Assembly: GCA_037039685.1 (NCBI GenBank)
Contig: JAWNGF010000003.1
Coordinates: 1,054,001 to 1,118,000 of the forward strand
DNA length: 64,000 nucleotides
Direction: 5' to 3'
Source of the DNA: Ceratobasidium sp. AG-K
Lineage: Eukaryota > Basidiomycota > Agaricomycetes > Cantharellales > Ceratobasidiaceae
The stretch's first letter is position 1. Every line of letters begins with the position of its first letter. Below, one piece after another: positions 36,889 to 49,171 of the stretch. Made by a program: the position numbers and the translations under genes. The notes below the pieces were generated by a model. It was not told the origin of the DNA, searched no databases, and was given only the letters and a program-made list of their open reading frames with translations.

Positions 36889-39051
36889 ATGAGTGTCTGG
36901 CGTATCACGTGCCCGGCGCACCCACGGAATGGGCGCTCCAAAAGTCCTGACTCGATCTGTATATGCGCTGGAGCCGGCGTGAGGAAATTAGACATTTTCG
37001 CAAGTCTATTTGTCCCCAGAAGCCGAAACCCGAAAAAATCTCCATCCATCGAACGGTCAACCATGGCTGCGACCATCGAGTACTCGTCCGAAGCCCCCGC
37101 TCGTATTGATGCCGCATCCACTTATGCTCGGCTTCCGAAACACATGCTACTCCCAGATCAACGACCGGATTACTTGCGCCTGATTCTCACGTCCCGCGTC
37201 TACGATATAGTCAAGGAGACTCCGCTCGTCCGTGCTACTGGCCTCAGTGCGCGACTCGGAAACGACATTTGGCTCAAGAGGGAGGATCTGCACCATGTGT
37301 TTAGCTTCAAGATTCGTGGGGCGTATAATTTTATGGCGAGCTTATCCGAAGATGAGCGATGGAAGGGAGTCATAACTTGCAGCGCCGGTGAGTGCAATGG
37401 GGTTTGAACGATGAACTATAAGTTTGACTTGGCCTACTTCATAGGCAACCATGCGCAAGGTGTCGCAATGGCCGGCGCATCCCTCGGTATCCCCTGTACG
37501 ATTGTCATGCCGCTTGGCACACCGGGCATTAAAGTAAGAAACGTAGAGCGTCTGGGTGGCAAGGCGGTTTTGCACGGCTCCGATTTCGACGAGGCCAAGG
37601 CCGAATGCGCACGTCTCGCTGCCCAGCATGGCCTCGTCTTTGTCCCACCCTACGACGACCCTTTGGTTATTGCTGGCCAAGGGACTGTCGGGATGGAAAT
37701 CCTCAAGCAACTTCCTCGTCCGTCTGAGCTTGATGCGATATTCGCGCTGTAGGTGGAGGAGGGTTGTGCGCCGGCATTTGCGAGTATGTGAAGCGCATAG
37801 GGCCCCCAGGAACTCAGGTTGTCGGGGTCGAGACCAAGGATGGGGACGCGATGGAAAAGAGTCTGGCGGCTGGGGAGAGGGTTACTCTCCCAGAAGTAGG
37901 GCCATTCTCTGATGGTACCGCGGTCAAGATTGTCGGGGAGGAGCCATTCAGGATCTGCAAGGAATTGCTGGACGGGGTCATCAAAACCGACACGGACGAA
38001 ATCTGCGCTGCTATCAAAGATATATTCGAAGGTCAGCGCGTTTTTAGTAAAAATTTACGCCTGGCGCTGACCGTCCATAAATGCAGAGACTCGCTCCGTC
38101 ACGGAGCCCGCTGGTGCTCTCGCCCTAGCCGGATTGAAGCGACACATCATCGACAACAACCTTGTCGGTGCACAGAAGCGTTTTGTCGCGGTTGTTAGCG
38201 GGGCGAACATGAACTTTGACCGTCTGAGATTCGTCGCGGAACGCGCCGAGCTTGGTGAAGGTCGAGAAGCCTTGTTGAGTGTGGAAATGGACGAGAAACC
38301 TGGAAGGTGCGTTCGTTTACGTTGTATCACATAAATAGTTGGCCTTACCATTGGTATCCTTAGTTTCGTCGAGCTGCATTCCATCATTCACCCACGAGCA
38401 ACTACCGAGTTCATGTACCGCTACTCGGCACCCACAGGATTCCCTGTTGTTGGCCCCAACGGCACTGTTCAGTCTCGGGCACATGTCTTCCTCTCATTCC
38501 GACTGCACTCGGCGACTCCCACGGCGAGAAAGCTAGAAATCAAAAAGGTTCTAGAGCAGCTGAAGGAACAAGGGATGCGGGGGACCGATATTAGTGACGA
38601 TGAGCTTGCCAAGGGACATGTGCGGTATATGGTTGGTGGATGCAGTGCTGTGAAGGACGAGAGACTATTCAGATTTGGTAAGCTATTCAATGGCCAAATA
38701 AAGTAAAGACTCTTACAAGGATGTTATAGAATTCCCTGAGCGGCCTGGTGCATTGCGCAAGTTCCTCATTGGGCTCCGATCGGATTGGAACATTTCGCTG
38801 TTCAACTATCGAAATAACGGAGCTGGTAAGCGCATGCTGCCAGTTTATGTGTGCTCTTAACTGAATTTCATGTAGACCTCGCTCGTATACTTGCTGGGAT
38901 CCAAGTACCTCCAAACGAATACGCTGAGTTTGAGGAGTTCCTCACAAAGCTTGGTTATCCGTACGTAGAAGAGACCCACAATCCCATCTATCGGTCATTC
39001 CTTCGGAGTGGCGGATTATCTGGGCAAACAACGCCAACGAGGGAGGCTTAG
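36889..39051 (+). CDS. ILV1: Threonine deaminase (dehydratase), biosynthetic
   Basis: Converts threonine to 2-oxobutanoate using PLP, the first committed step of isoleucine synthesis, normally in mitochondria. [20 protein letters not shown] and [20 protein letters not shown] carry the PLP lysine (SFKIRGAYN). [21 protein letters not shown] spans a short intron. The glycine-rich phosphate loop is [12 protein letters not shown], and [15 protein letters not shown] is the following core block. Two ACT-like regulatory segments follow ([35 protein letters not shown]), so feedback control by isoleucine is expected. The C-terminus is [20 protein letters not shown]. Two in-frame ATGs are possible: 36889, giving a basic N-terminal extension suited to mitochondrial import, or 37063 (MAATIEYSS). 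A TATA-like run (gatataaag) lies near 36770. Confidence 0.95.
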
Positions 39052-39257
39052 TTTCGGTCATCGTTCCTGTGGTCATGCATGTATAAAATGTAAAACAATA
39101 ATAACTTATTCGTTTGGTTCCTTAATTCGAAGATGCGGTTTGTGAGTTAAGCGCCATCACGTTACGTGAGCGATCGGGGCGGTTACCTGTAATGACACGG
39201 GGACTTGGAGACAACCCCGGCCACTTGTGGCACGCCGACAACACCTACAGTTAAACT

Positions 39258-42200
39258 ATGCCATCCCACGCTGGATACGAGCCCATTGCAGGCGACGAGG
39301 AAACAGCCGATATCTCTCGCCCCTCGCTCGACTCTCAAGATGGCTCGACTGCTGGAGGACGGAAGCGACGGCGACCGAGTGTTGACCTCAAGGGCCTCGA
39401 CACTGCGTTCAAGCGGTGGACAGAGACAATAGCGCAAAAGGTCAAGATTAATCGAAGGAGAAAGCTCGAGGCCCAGCCAGAGAAAAGGGAGGTCGCGTTC
39501 AGCGTGTTTCAGCAGACGTATGGCACGTTGCCGCCGCCCCCAGTGAGTACCTGGCGAACCGCGTGTTTTCTGCTAAATTAAGACGTCGTTATGTAGACAA
39601 GGACCTTGGACCACCAACCTCCGATTACTCATGAGGAATTTGAGCTGTGAGATCGGTGGTATTTCCTAGCTTGACCGCGGGGCTCAATGTTGGTTTGTAG
39701 CATCGTGGAGTCCGTCCGAGCTGCCATCTACGACGGGATTCATCCAAAAATGATTTCAAAGGTTCGTGCGTTTCCGCTGTTCAACCCAATCATGGGTTAA
39801 TCATCTGCCGACTATAGGGTTCATCTGGGAGCTACTATGCCAGGGTACGAGAGCCGGCGACAGGCCAAACCAAGACAGTTGGGTATGGACGCATCATGTT
39901 GCGCTGAGTGTTTTACTTATGGTTGTACTTTGCTTTTAGGGTATTCAAACCAAAGGATGAAGAGGTGAGTTGAGCGACACCTACGTCATCATTCGCTACT
40001 GACATGCATGTGATATAGTGAGTGTCGATGTTCGAATGCGGAAGCGTAATCCTAACGGCGCGGGCATCTATTCTAGGCCGTACAGGTGAGTCTCTTCAAT
40101 CAAGATGACCTGGTCAAGCTCATTGTTTGCGCAGCATGCGAAACCCCAAATTTCAGAAATGGGTACACAGGACGTTCTTCTGGTAAGCGACATCGGATTT
40201 CGAGGATCAGCTCATGTCTGACCTGTATTCAAAGGTGGATTGGTATGGGATTCGGCTTTGTCGAGCAGCAATGGGCACTCACTGATGCGTGGTGGTGTAA
40301 ATAGGCTTTGGGCGAAGCTGTCTAATCCCCAACCTCAGGTGAGACCATGGCGTAATTGCCCTGAACTGCCTAACCCGCGTCAAACAGCTACATATCTGAA
40401 GCTGGTGCCTCTTTGCTTGACACTCGGTTGAATCTTAATATCGTGCCTCATACTGAGCTCGCTTCCTTTGCGTCTCCGGTAGGTACGGATGTGATATTTA
40501 GGGGACCCCAGGCTGACGTTTGTATTTAGGCGTTTTTCTATGACTGGATAGGTGGGTACACACGACATCACGTTTTTGGGTCCGTCGTAACACCGTTGGG
40601 TAGACAGGAATGCAGCCAAGAAAGGGAAAGCGTTGCCCGAGGTACGTTTAATATGCAAAATGTATTCAGTTGGGTTAACAAGTAATATTAAGAAAATCGG
40701 AAGTCTACAACTGTTTGCCCATGGGTTCACAGGTACACATCATCACAGGCTCTTACTATATCCCTCTGAGTGTTGCGAACTTTTCAGATGCGTCCGACTT
40801 TTTACGCAAGCATCCTTGGCCGGGCCGTTCAATTGCCGACACTTGGAACGAGGATGACCACCGACAGGGTCGGCACAGTAAGCGTTGCTTCAACGCTCTG
40901 GGTGTTTTATGCGGGAAAGCTGGCGGCGATTATGAAGACTATGACGACGAATTGGACTATGACCAAAACCCAAATGCTGAATCTCAGACGCGGGCAAGTG
41001 GCAGCTTTGTCTGGACGCTGGCGTTGCAGCAAAGTTTTAGAGAGGAATTGGAGAAACTTATCATTCTTGGTGAGGGTGAAGTAATGTTGGGAGTAGGAGG
41101 ACTAACCGTCTGAACTCCAATAGACTATTTAATGCGCAATACAGGTAGGCCAGTCTTCCCGGCTTTTCCGCAAATAACATGTTGAACGCTAGGTTGCAGA
41201 TCGCGGACTTGATAACTTTGTTAGTCAACGGCACGGTGTTCGGTGGTGAAATTGACGATGAACACTTCGCATTTAGATGATCAAATATTGTGAAGGTACA
41301 CACGAGAAAAAGGTGGTTGACACGGCGCCTACGCGGCTTCCCATGATGTCCGAGCTAAAGGGTGTAGGCACTCCATCCACGTCCCACGTGCCAACAAGCA
41401 CGTCGGGCGCCGAGACCTCGACGGCCTCTCAGTACAGTCGACCCCACTTGCATATTGCAGCTATCGATAACAGCTTATCTTTCCGTGAGTAGTCCGCGTT
41501 GTATAAAGTTAAAGTGAGGTGATTGATCGAGGGCACATTGTGTGATCTACAGCTCATCAACATCCTAAAGGAGTAAGTTAGGTTTATGCTCGCGTCGACT
41601 CTCAACTCATAGTCTGCTTAGTGGAGATCATACACGTATGGATGGCTATTCCTCCCTGTTTCGTTGATCGGTCGGCCATTCAGCGAGAAAACGAGGAATC
41701 ACTTTCTTCCGTTGTTGTCTTCGCCAGAGTGGTGGGCAGAGACGATCTTTCAGCTCCGCAAGCTCTTCGCGTTGGACCCCGATTTCAATCAGCGGATGTT
41801 CGATGTATGCGCCTCCATTGCTCTCCAGCTGTGTGCTCACCTGCTTTACAGAGGCAAATGGCGGTACTCAAGGGGCAAGGTTGGAATATTGTTCAATCCC
41901 TGAAGCGGAATGTGAGTTATATCGTTCTAGAACCTCATCACAAGACTAATATCAAACCCAGGAAGAAGGTACCGTCTGGGACAAATGTACATCCTCGAGT
42001 TGCTCCTAACCGCGCATTACACAGGTCCGTTGGAGCTCACCCGCCGCATCAAAGTCTTAGTGTGGGACGAGGAGGTGGAGGTTGTCAACGAGGTGACGGA
42101 CACAGACGACGGTGTACCGGTTCCCATCCCGGGACGTCCAAGTCCCGGCTCCATCCAGACCCCTAAATCACAGGTGCCGATGGCGCGACAGAGCATCTCT

Positions 42201-42872
42201 CCACTCTCATTTGCTTTGCCACGCCGCCAAAGAAGTCGAAGTATTTCAGACTTTCCTCCTCCTCGACCACGTGCTCCGGTTCCGTTTTCGCAAGCGATCG
42301 GCAGCCCTAGTGGAGAAACCAGTGGCGTAACGATGCTCGCTCAACTGGAGAAGCTTGACGAGGTCTCCGGAGGAAAAGACGATGCCCTGGCGGCTGAAGA
42401 GGCAGGAGCTGTGTTTTCAGAGCTTGTCAGCCCGACCGAGTCGACTTCTGGGGACACTCTCCCGAGCCGACCTGGTCCCTCGCGAGTCTCCCCCGTTCCA
42501 GAACATGACGAAACCGATGTCACTCCGCCTCCTCCACCTCATCTCCCGGTGCGAGTCGCATCAGACCCGGTGATCCCGGAGGACGGGTTGGACGGGTTGG
42601 ACGGGTTGGATGGAGAAGATGACGAACTAAATCCCATGATGTTCAGCTCCGTTACCTCATTGGGTGATAATGCCCCAATTCCTCCCTCAATGACCAGAAG
42701 TGCGACGACTGCCCAGAACACGCGACCTTTGCTCGGGCATAACAGGTGGCCAAGCTTTGGAGGAGCGAAGCGGGGGCAAAAGCTAAGCCTGGACACCGCA
42801 ACCGCAACAGATGTAGTTTCTGGAAAGACACGGACAGTCATTCGGGAGGCGAGTAACGATTTAGACGCTTGA
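39258..42872 (+). CDS. LSB6: Type II phosphatidylinositol 4-kinase (Lsb6)
   Basis: Makes PI4P on Golgi, endosomal and vacuolar membranes. It starts MPSHAGYEPIAGDEETADIS, then FKRWTETIAQKVKINRRRKL. The N-lobe gives GSSGSYYAR and VGVFKPKDEEPYG, with the ATP-binding Lys. After LVSEAGASLLDTRLNLNIVP-type sequence come TELASFASPAFFYDWIDR, KIGSLQLFAHGF and ASDFLRKHPWPGRS. The catalytic loop is LDYLMRNTDRGLDNFVIK near 41123-41215, and the metal-binding AIDNSLSF with PHQHPKGWRSYTYGWLFLPV follows. The C-lobe continues LFALDPDFNQRMFDRQMAVL. The last exon adds a long Ser/Pro-rich acidic tail beyond the kinase, with a DGL repeat at 42582-42608. At least fifteen exons, several under 40 bases, so many junctions are approximate. 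No missing catalytic residue was seen. Confidence 0.93.
42582..42608 (+). repeat. 9-bp direct tandem repeat, three units, in LSB6 coding sequence
   Basis: Three exact copies of gacgggttg encode Asp-Gly-Leu three times in the disordered C-terminal tail, followed by a fourth diverged unit (gatgga). It keeps the frame, so copy-number change would be tolerated. Confidence 0.9.
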
Positions 42873-43582
42873 TATGCAATTTAACTAAACTCGATCATAT
42901 AGCGCTTACAAACCGTTGACTCCAAAGCGTTTTTCAAGAACTGGTAGTGTGGATTTGCGTGCGATAGACCTAAGCATGTACCTTTTCTAGCCAACTCCAC
43001 AATCTCAGTAAATTCATCTCAATAGACCGAAGTTCACTCGGCCTCGCTCGGTGTCCGATCCTCGAGTTGGGCAGCATACCCTCATGGCAGGTTATTTGAT
43101 AGTCTGGGAGCTGACTTACCCTTTTCACATATGACTGGCAAATTTTCCACGCTGCGATAATCGTTCTAAGCCCAAACTACCGCCCAGCAAAGTAAGTGAT
43201 TTCCCGACAGTCGCCAATTGGCTTGGGCGACTCTATAGCCTCTACCAACGTAATTGGGCCTGGGGCAAGCCCGAGTGGTTGCCACCTTTGATGCCCACCT
43301 TGCGGCCTGGAGTACGCTCCTGTACTTAATCGTAGTAATTCCGTTGGCTTTCAGTCGAGGTTACTCGGCAGATGCTGAGCAATGTGCTGCGAGTGAACTG
43401 CATCAGATTCTGCTTATTTCGACACCTTGGCGTCTACTGAGAACTCACATGGGACGTTCGTGCATCGTGTTGATCGATTGCCGATGATACCCCTGAACCG
43501 GCGCTGAGTTGCCTGCAGGAGGCCGCCCCGGTGGCGGGGCTTATCACACCAAGAGGTTAGGTTAAAACGCCGATGTCAAGCG
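42873..43582. other. Intergenic region, no gene seen
   Basis: About 700 bases between LSB6 and the WD40-type gene. One 77-codon frame at 43254 has no family resemblance. Nothing else recognised except the TATA-like site annotated next. Confidence 0.3.
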
Positions 43583-43589
43583 TATATAA
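43583..43589 (+). promoter_or_regulatory. TATA-like box of the WD40/membrane gene
   Basis: TATATAA lies 44 bases before the ATG at 43634. The same heptamer sits 36 bases before the start codon of the decayed copy at 49172, which supports its belonging to the promoter. Confidence 0.55.
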
Positions 43590-43633
43590 AGTCGTAATGT
43601 CAGGATAGTAGTATCAATAAGTGTCCATCCCCA

Positions 43634-46600
43634 ATGAGCGCCAACGTCTCACAGTTACAACAATCTGGAGCCACTAACTGTAAGCAAACGCAACTGTTTG
43701 GCTGGCTGTAGCTCACCACCGAAATCGACAATAATCCATCTAGCGCGCCTTGGTTTGTGGTTCTAGCCTTGCTCCCACCTAGTTCAGAGTGTCTGATTGT
43801 ACTTTTAATATTACAGTTGTTGTCGCGGAGAGACAACTCATCGCAGAAGGGATCAAAGCCTTTGAGGACTTCGACAGCCGCGCCAATGATTTGGATCATG
43901 CTCTTCGCGTGCTCAGGGCGTCTATCCAGCTACTTGGATTTAGCGCGCAGGTTTTGCATGAGATTTATCGCCTCCGGAAGGGGATTATGAGGCTTCAGTT
44001 TCATCTCCGAGAGAACGTCAGCTAAATTCATCTCCTCATTTGAATGACACTCACTGATCTAAGATAGGCCGCATCGTTGTATGGGGAGCTCGAGGTGAAG
44101 CGCAGCGAAATACGGAACGTCCGGGAGTGTGTTGTGCTAATACTATCTCCCTTCTCTCCTGAAGACTGACTATCTACGTAAACTAGTGTTAAACCAGACG
44201 CACAGCCAGCAATACTGGCAAAAAATCCAGACATGGCCGGTCGGAGAGACTCTGAGACTATTCTTAACGGCATGAAACGTCTCCAGGTTGCTATAGGGGA
44301 ATTCCTCGCCGAAGTGTAAGTCATAATTGTTTGGTTTGTCAACCCCAAGACTCGTGCGTGGTCTGTGCGAACGGCAGTTAAAGTAAACATTCCCACAGGA
44401 ACGAAATATCCCAGTTTCAAGACAATCGCTTGAACAGAGCATTTTCGGCTTTTGCGGATGAGCTCGAGGTATGGTATCCCTCGTCTCAAGACGGCTTCAG
44501 TTCTGAAACCACAGTGTTTGCACATCCCTAGTACCGGGCAGAGGCTCTCAAACTATACCAAAGTGAGCCCGTCAGCTTTAAGGTCGCACTCCTGTGTGCT
44601 TACCTGGCCTAAAGAACAACTAAATAACAGACCCTTCAAGCAGCGTGTCAACAAGTTGGTGCCAGGGTTTAGTCAACATCTAGAAAAAATGCTCAGCACG
44701 TTGAGCGAATTTCAAGAGGTAAGCTACGATCTTTCATTTTTAATAACACAGTAGCTGTGTTTCTGATGCATAATACCTTTCCTTGCGCTGAAGACCAGTA
44801 TACATGCTATTCAAGGTGCACAGAAGCACAAAGGGAGCCGCCTCCAAGCACTGTCTACTGTGGTGAGATTGATTTCAATTGTAGTCTTTGACTTCCGCTC
44901 TAAGCAGGCATATTAGGCGACATTCTTCAGCGGCGTTGCAGCTTCAACGATACAATATCGGTACGCCTAAGCTGTTGGATTGTATACCTAATACTCGGAG
45001 CTAAATAGTATAAACTAGCGTCAACGAAACATCTAGTCCTCTCCAGGACGCAGTTAATGGGCTATGGATCATGGTAATTACCCTTGTTATGATGAAAGTG
45101 AATTATGCGCACCCTGAATATCAATTCGCAGAGCCTGGCATGCTCCATTGCATGCGCGATTAGCGCGCAGGTGAAGTTCGATCACTCATAATTTCCTGGC
45201 AACAGTACTGACCAATGCTATTAGATCTCGTATCACTGTAACCTCTTTATCCTGATTTGGGAGTCCCTTCACGTTCTAACTTCGTCAATAGGGCGTACCT
45301 CGCGGTTCAGTACATCTCCAAAGTCAACTCCAGGTAGGTCTCAATCGTTCGATGAACACTTGCAAACTGATGAATGAAATTGTTAGTAATTATAGCAATC
45401 GTGTTAAAATGCTCTCCGTTGTTTTATCTCTGCGTGCGTGCTCCTTGCTCACACAAATTAACAAACTTAACACGATCGTTTCCACTTACAGTGCTCGGTA
45501 ACAACGTTCATGGTTGGGCTCTCCGGTAGGTCGAAGTATTATGCAGCCAATGCTCTGATTAACCCAAAAGGATGACTTAGTGTTCGCCTTTAGTAGTGAC
45601 CAGCACACCGCAACATTAGCAGCTGTTACGGTTTTCACGGCTCTTGTATTGGTTCAACTTAGTACGTGTTCCCTTAACCGCAGGATGCGTATATATTCAC
45701 ACACAAGTTGGCTAAATAGTAATTTACGCCACTTGGTATGGCTGGGAACGCGAGAGCTACAAGAAAAGCTCAGGGCGGCGAGGTTCCTTTCAACACTTAT
45801 TTTACCAAATGAAGAAACCATACACGGAGGATGGATCTAGGATTAATCCCCTACAAGTAATTTCCGTCGTAGGAGGAGCGCGCCGCTTACATGCACAAGA
45901 ACCAGATAAGGAGGTAGGCCAACCCCAAACCACGGATGTTCGGGTTGGCCAGAAAATTAGGTAGGTACAATTTCCATTAAAAGTTCACCCGATTCTCGTA
46001 CTGAATGGGCTTCTACTGTAGGAGATTCACTGCTGTCAATAAGTCTCTTTCTCCTCTGATGAAGGAACTCGCTCTTCGGGTGACTATTCACATTGACTTC
46101 CAAGCTCATATGGTATTATGCTTATATATACTTTGCTCATAGATGGTCCAACTTGGTTTGGAGGAAAGGCGCCGAATACTTGAAGCAAAGGGTTCATCGC
46201 CACCCCCGCTGGCTCGACATAGCTCATATCTATCGCATATCGACAAACAAAGTGGCATAGGCTTGCAGCTTTCAGCCATAGTAGGACAACACAGAGGCCT
46301 TATCAAGCATCTAGCGTTTAGTCCCGACAACAAATATTTGGCTACTTGCGGGTGGGAATCTTATTACAATCTCAAAAATACCCTTCTTTGCTGATTGTGA
46401 CACCGGGTAAAGGTGGGATGGGATGGCCGTAATATCCTCAGTGAATCGTGACGAGAAGGGGGCTATTATCGTCAAAGTTATTCGCGCACTCCAGCATAGT
46501 CAAAATATCGGATCCTCAACCCAACCTTTGCCTTTTGGCCTAGTCAACATCGCTCCTGAGAACCTGATTCGGGGAGTCGCGTGGTCGCCCACGAACCTGA

Positions 46601-48034
46601 GAGTGGCAACCCGAACCAGGGAAGTGGTGCGGGTTTGGAAGATTGAGGTATGCCTGTGAGATGCTGAAACAGCGAGGTTTCGGTATACTTACTAGTGATT
46701 ACCCCAGAATGACCTCATCGGGGAACGGCTCGAGTTCCCTCCTGGTGATCCAGGACGTACCTACAGCATCGAAGCCATTGCATGGACCCTAGGGAGGGAC
46801 TCTAATCAAGAGTATATAGTCTCAGTCGAACATGTTTTGGGGCCTGCCAAGGAATCTTCTCGCCCAGTGATATCGACGCGGGTGATCAAACACGTACGTA
46901 TAATGGCTTTTTACTGGCATTGAGGCTTGTATCGCTTAACAATTTGGAGTAGCCTGTACGGAACAGCGACTCTCGGGTTAGTTTGGCAAACGCACGGCCT
47001 GTGGCTAGGTTCATTGAACGTGTTAAAGTTACAAGCATGGTTCTCGTTGATGACTCCACAATCATTGCCGTTGGGTCTTGTCTGGTTTCAGCAGATAAGG
47101 GGGTAAGAAAGTCGTCAGAGACGGAAAAAATTCTTATTTGTGGGTAATCGCCCTCACGTTTGGAGTATGAAGAGCTGATTTCGGTTTTATTGCGCATCAG
47201 GTTTCAATTTTTCGATTGGTGATATTATTAGGTAGGCCAAACCAATTAACTCTTATACCTCAACTATCGTGAACTCGGGGCTTACATTACGGTGATACTT
47301 AGTATGGCCCCTCTGTCTGGCGAGGTTCGAAGCGTGGATATCACTGTGGGGACAACGCATATACTCTGCATAACCAGGACTGAATCTTGCTTTTGCTAAC
47401 CTAGACCCCGCAGAAGAACGTTTGGCTGATTTTGGTGACGTATAAGCGGGCAATGTCTTTCCCCGAATTATGGAGAATGAGCACCGGAACCGGACCTGGC
47501 GATGAGCACCAAAATTTCCAATTAGTACGGAGTGAGTATTGCAGTGCTAGGAACATGAAGTATAGTCCTTATACTCTACATGCTTGTACTTCTTAGCGTA
47601 CTTTGCCAAGGTGATCCTCCCTCGTTGTCGCGGTTGACATCCTTACTAAGTGACTAACTTTTGCACCTAGGCATCCTGTAACTTCTCTGGATACGGTGGC
47701 TTTGCTGGACCCCAGGATAGTTATGTGTGCTGCTCATCTGAAGGTAAATATGATTATACCAACAGCCCGCACGTCAACTTACACCTAACGTAACCCTCAG
47801 AGGGTGAAATATTTGTTTGGAATCGGGACACAGGGCTGTTACTACACACCATCCTACCCTACGATGACGAGCATGCAAGTCGTTTATAGCAACTATCAGC
47901 AAATAGATCTCGTCCTAACTTGTTTTCACTATTCACAGATAAAGTTTTTTGCATGCAACAAGCGAGCGTATCCGGATTTTCTGTGCGCCACAGGCGCAGT
48001 AGACGGAGCACTCAGTATTTGTCAGTTCACATAA
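43634..48034 (+). CDS. Helical, membrane-spanning protein with C-terminal WD40-type propeller
   Basis: A gene of more than fifteen small exons, assembled from fragments. Exon 1 is MSANVSQLQQSGATN (donor gtaagc at 43680). An alpha-helical region follows: ERQLIAEGIKAFEDFDSRAN, LDHALRVLRASIQLLGFSAQ, LYGELEVKRSEIRNVRE, ILNGMKRLQVAIGEFLAEV, AFSAFADELE. Then comes a membrane region: ATFFSGVAASTIQY, LWIM-SLACSIACAISAQISYH and LVFAFSSDQHTATLAAVTVF-TALVLVQL. After about 46140 are WD40-like blades: GQHRGLIKHLAFSPDNKYLA, LIRGVAWSPTNLRVATRTRE-VVRVWKIE, and SYVCCSSEEGEIFVWNRDTG. The end is FLCATGAVDGALSICQFT. The last intron (47875-47938) uses a GC-AG pair. I recognise the WD40 character and the fungal membrane region but no named family. 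Signalling or self-recognition is conceivable but unsupported. Exon boundaries are approximate. Confidence 0.6.
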
Positions 48035-49128
48035 TTTAACGTTGCTGTTTGCAGAGCATATCCTCACCGCGGCTTGTAAAAATTATTTAGGGAGTTGTAG
48101 CAACCAGATCAGCTATAGCCCACTGGCGTCCTTTTCTGACGGGACTTTTACATCAACACCCAAGGCCATGTCGCTTCCTGCTCCAATATTCACGAGGGAG
48201 AATTCTATGTCAACAAGTCTCAATTCAGAGGGTGAACCCAGCTAGGCAGCGGTAATAGTTCCTCGCCAAGTGAGGCATAGCTGGGAGACGATCTCTGGCT
48301 ATGTTCAATCAAACATGCGTATTTCTGATTTATGCGCAATCGAAGCATGTGTACACGCAATATGTACTCCGTCCTACTAGTATCGACCATGACTCGCTAA
48401 TTATATTAAACCTCCCTTTTTCTTCTCCCAATTGCCACCTACCACCCGTTTCTGCTGTATGTACTGGCAAACGCCCGCGTGTATGACATGCCTTTCTTCA
48501 TGCCCACGTCTGCACATGCAGGACGTTCTCGCAATCGGGAATCAGCTTCATGACGTTAACAGAGCAAGCAACAGGGCAAGCAAACTCCGTTCATGAACGC
48601 GCAACCATATAGTTTATTATTGCTTCTATTTCGAAGCCGCCTAAATGCGATGTGCTCTACATCCGGTTGGGCCGCGATTATAAGACCAGCAGGATACTGC
48701 ATGCCTATCGAACTCCTAGTGAAGAAGCGTAGATACTTCTGGTATAACCATGATGCTGTTCAGTGCGTACTGTTAACCGGGGAGCTGTCGGTCGTACGCA
48801 AATGGCGTTTTAGTTTCTGGGAGGACTGAGACAGCTGGAGGCGACAGCGATGAACTTTCCGTCTGCCTAATACCGTCAGTACTACAATAATAATAAGTTT
48901 CAGGCGCTTTCGTACAAAGTACTTACAGTAATTAACTGACTGCAATGCCCAGATCAATCCAAGCGCTCACCTGGGTTGTTTGCATTGTGGCAGTTGTTTC
49001 CACCGAAAGACGAGATGTGACATTCGGGCTTAATCATCTTCATGCCTGTTGTTCGCTTCAGTTACTCTATTTACCTGGCTACCATCGCTCCGAGGGGTAG
49101 GTGGGGCCCTAGATGCGAGAATTGGGCA
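48035..49128. other. Intergenic region between WD40-type gene and its decayed copy
   Basis: About 1.1 kb. Short frames only (the largest, near 48593-48829, has no family resemblance). It may contain eroded duplicated sequence, but I could not align it to the upstream gene by eye. Confidence 0.3.
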
Positions 49129-49135
49129 TATATAA
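49129..49135 (+). promoter_or_regulatory. TATA-like box of the decayed gene copy
   Basis: TATATAA 36 bases before the ATG at 49172, matching the position of the box in front of the intact gene at 43634. It suggests the duplication included promoter sequence. Confidence 0.5.
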
Positions 49136-49171
49136 GCCTGGCAGCTAGATCTAGCCATGTCGACGTGCCCC

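Noticed and set aside
34332..39051. Protease, ILV1 and unknown gene as a metabolite or virulence cluster
   Set aside because: Adjacent genes have unrelated primary or secretory roles, and no backbone biosynthetic enzyme is present.
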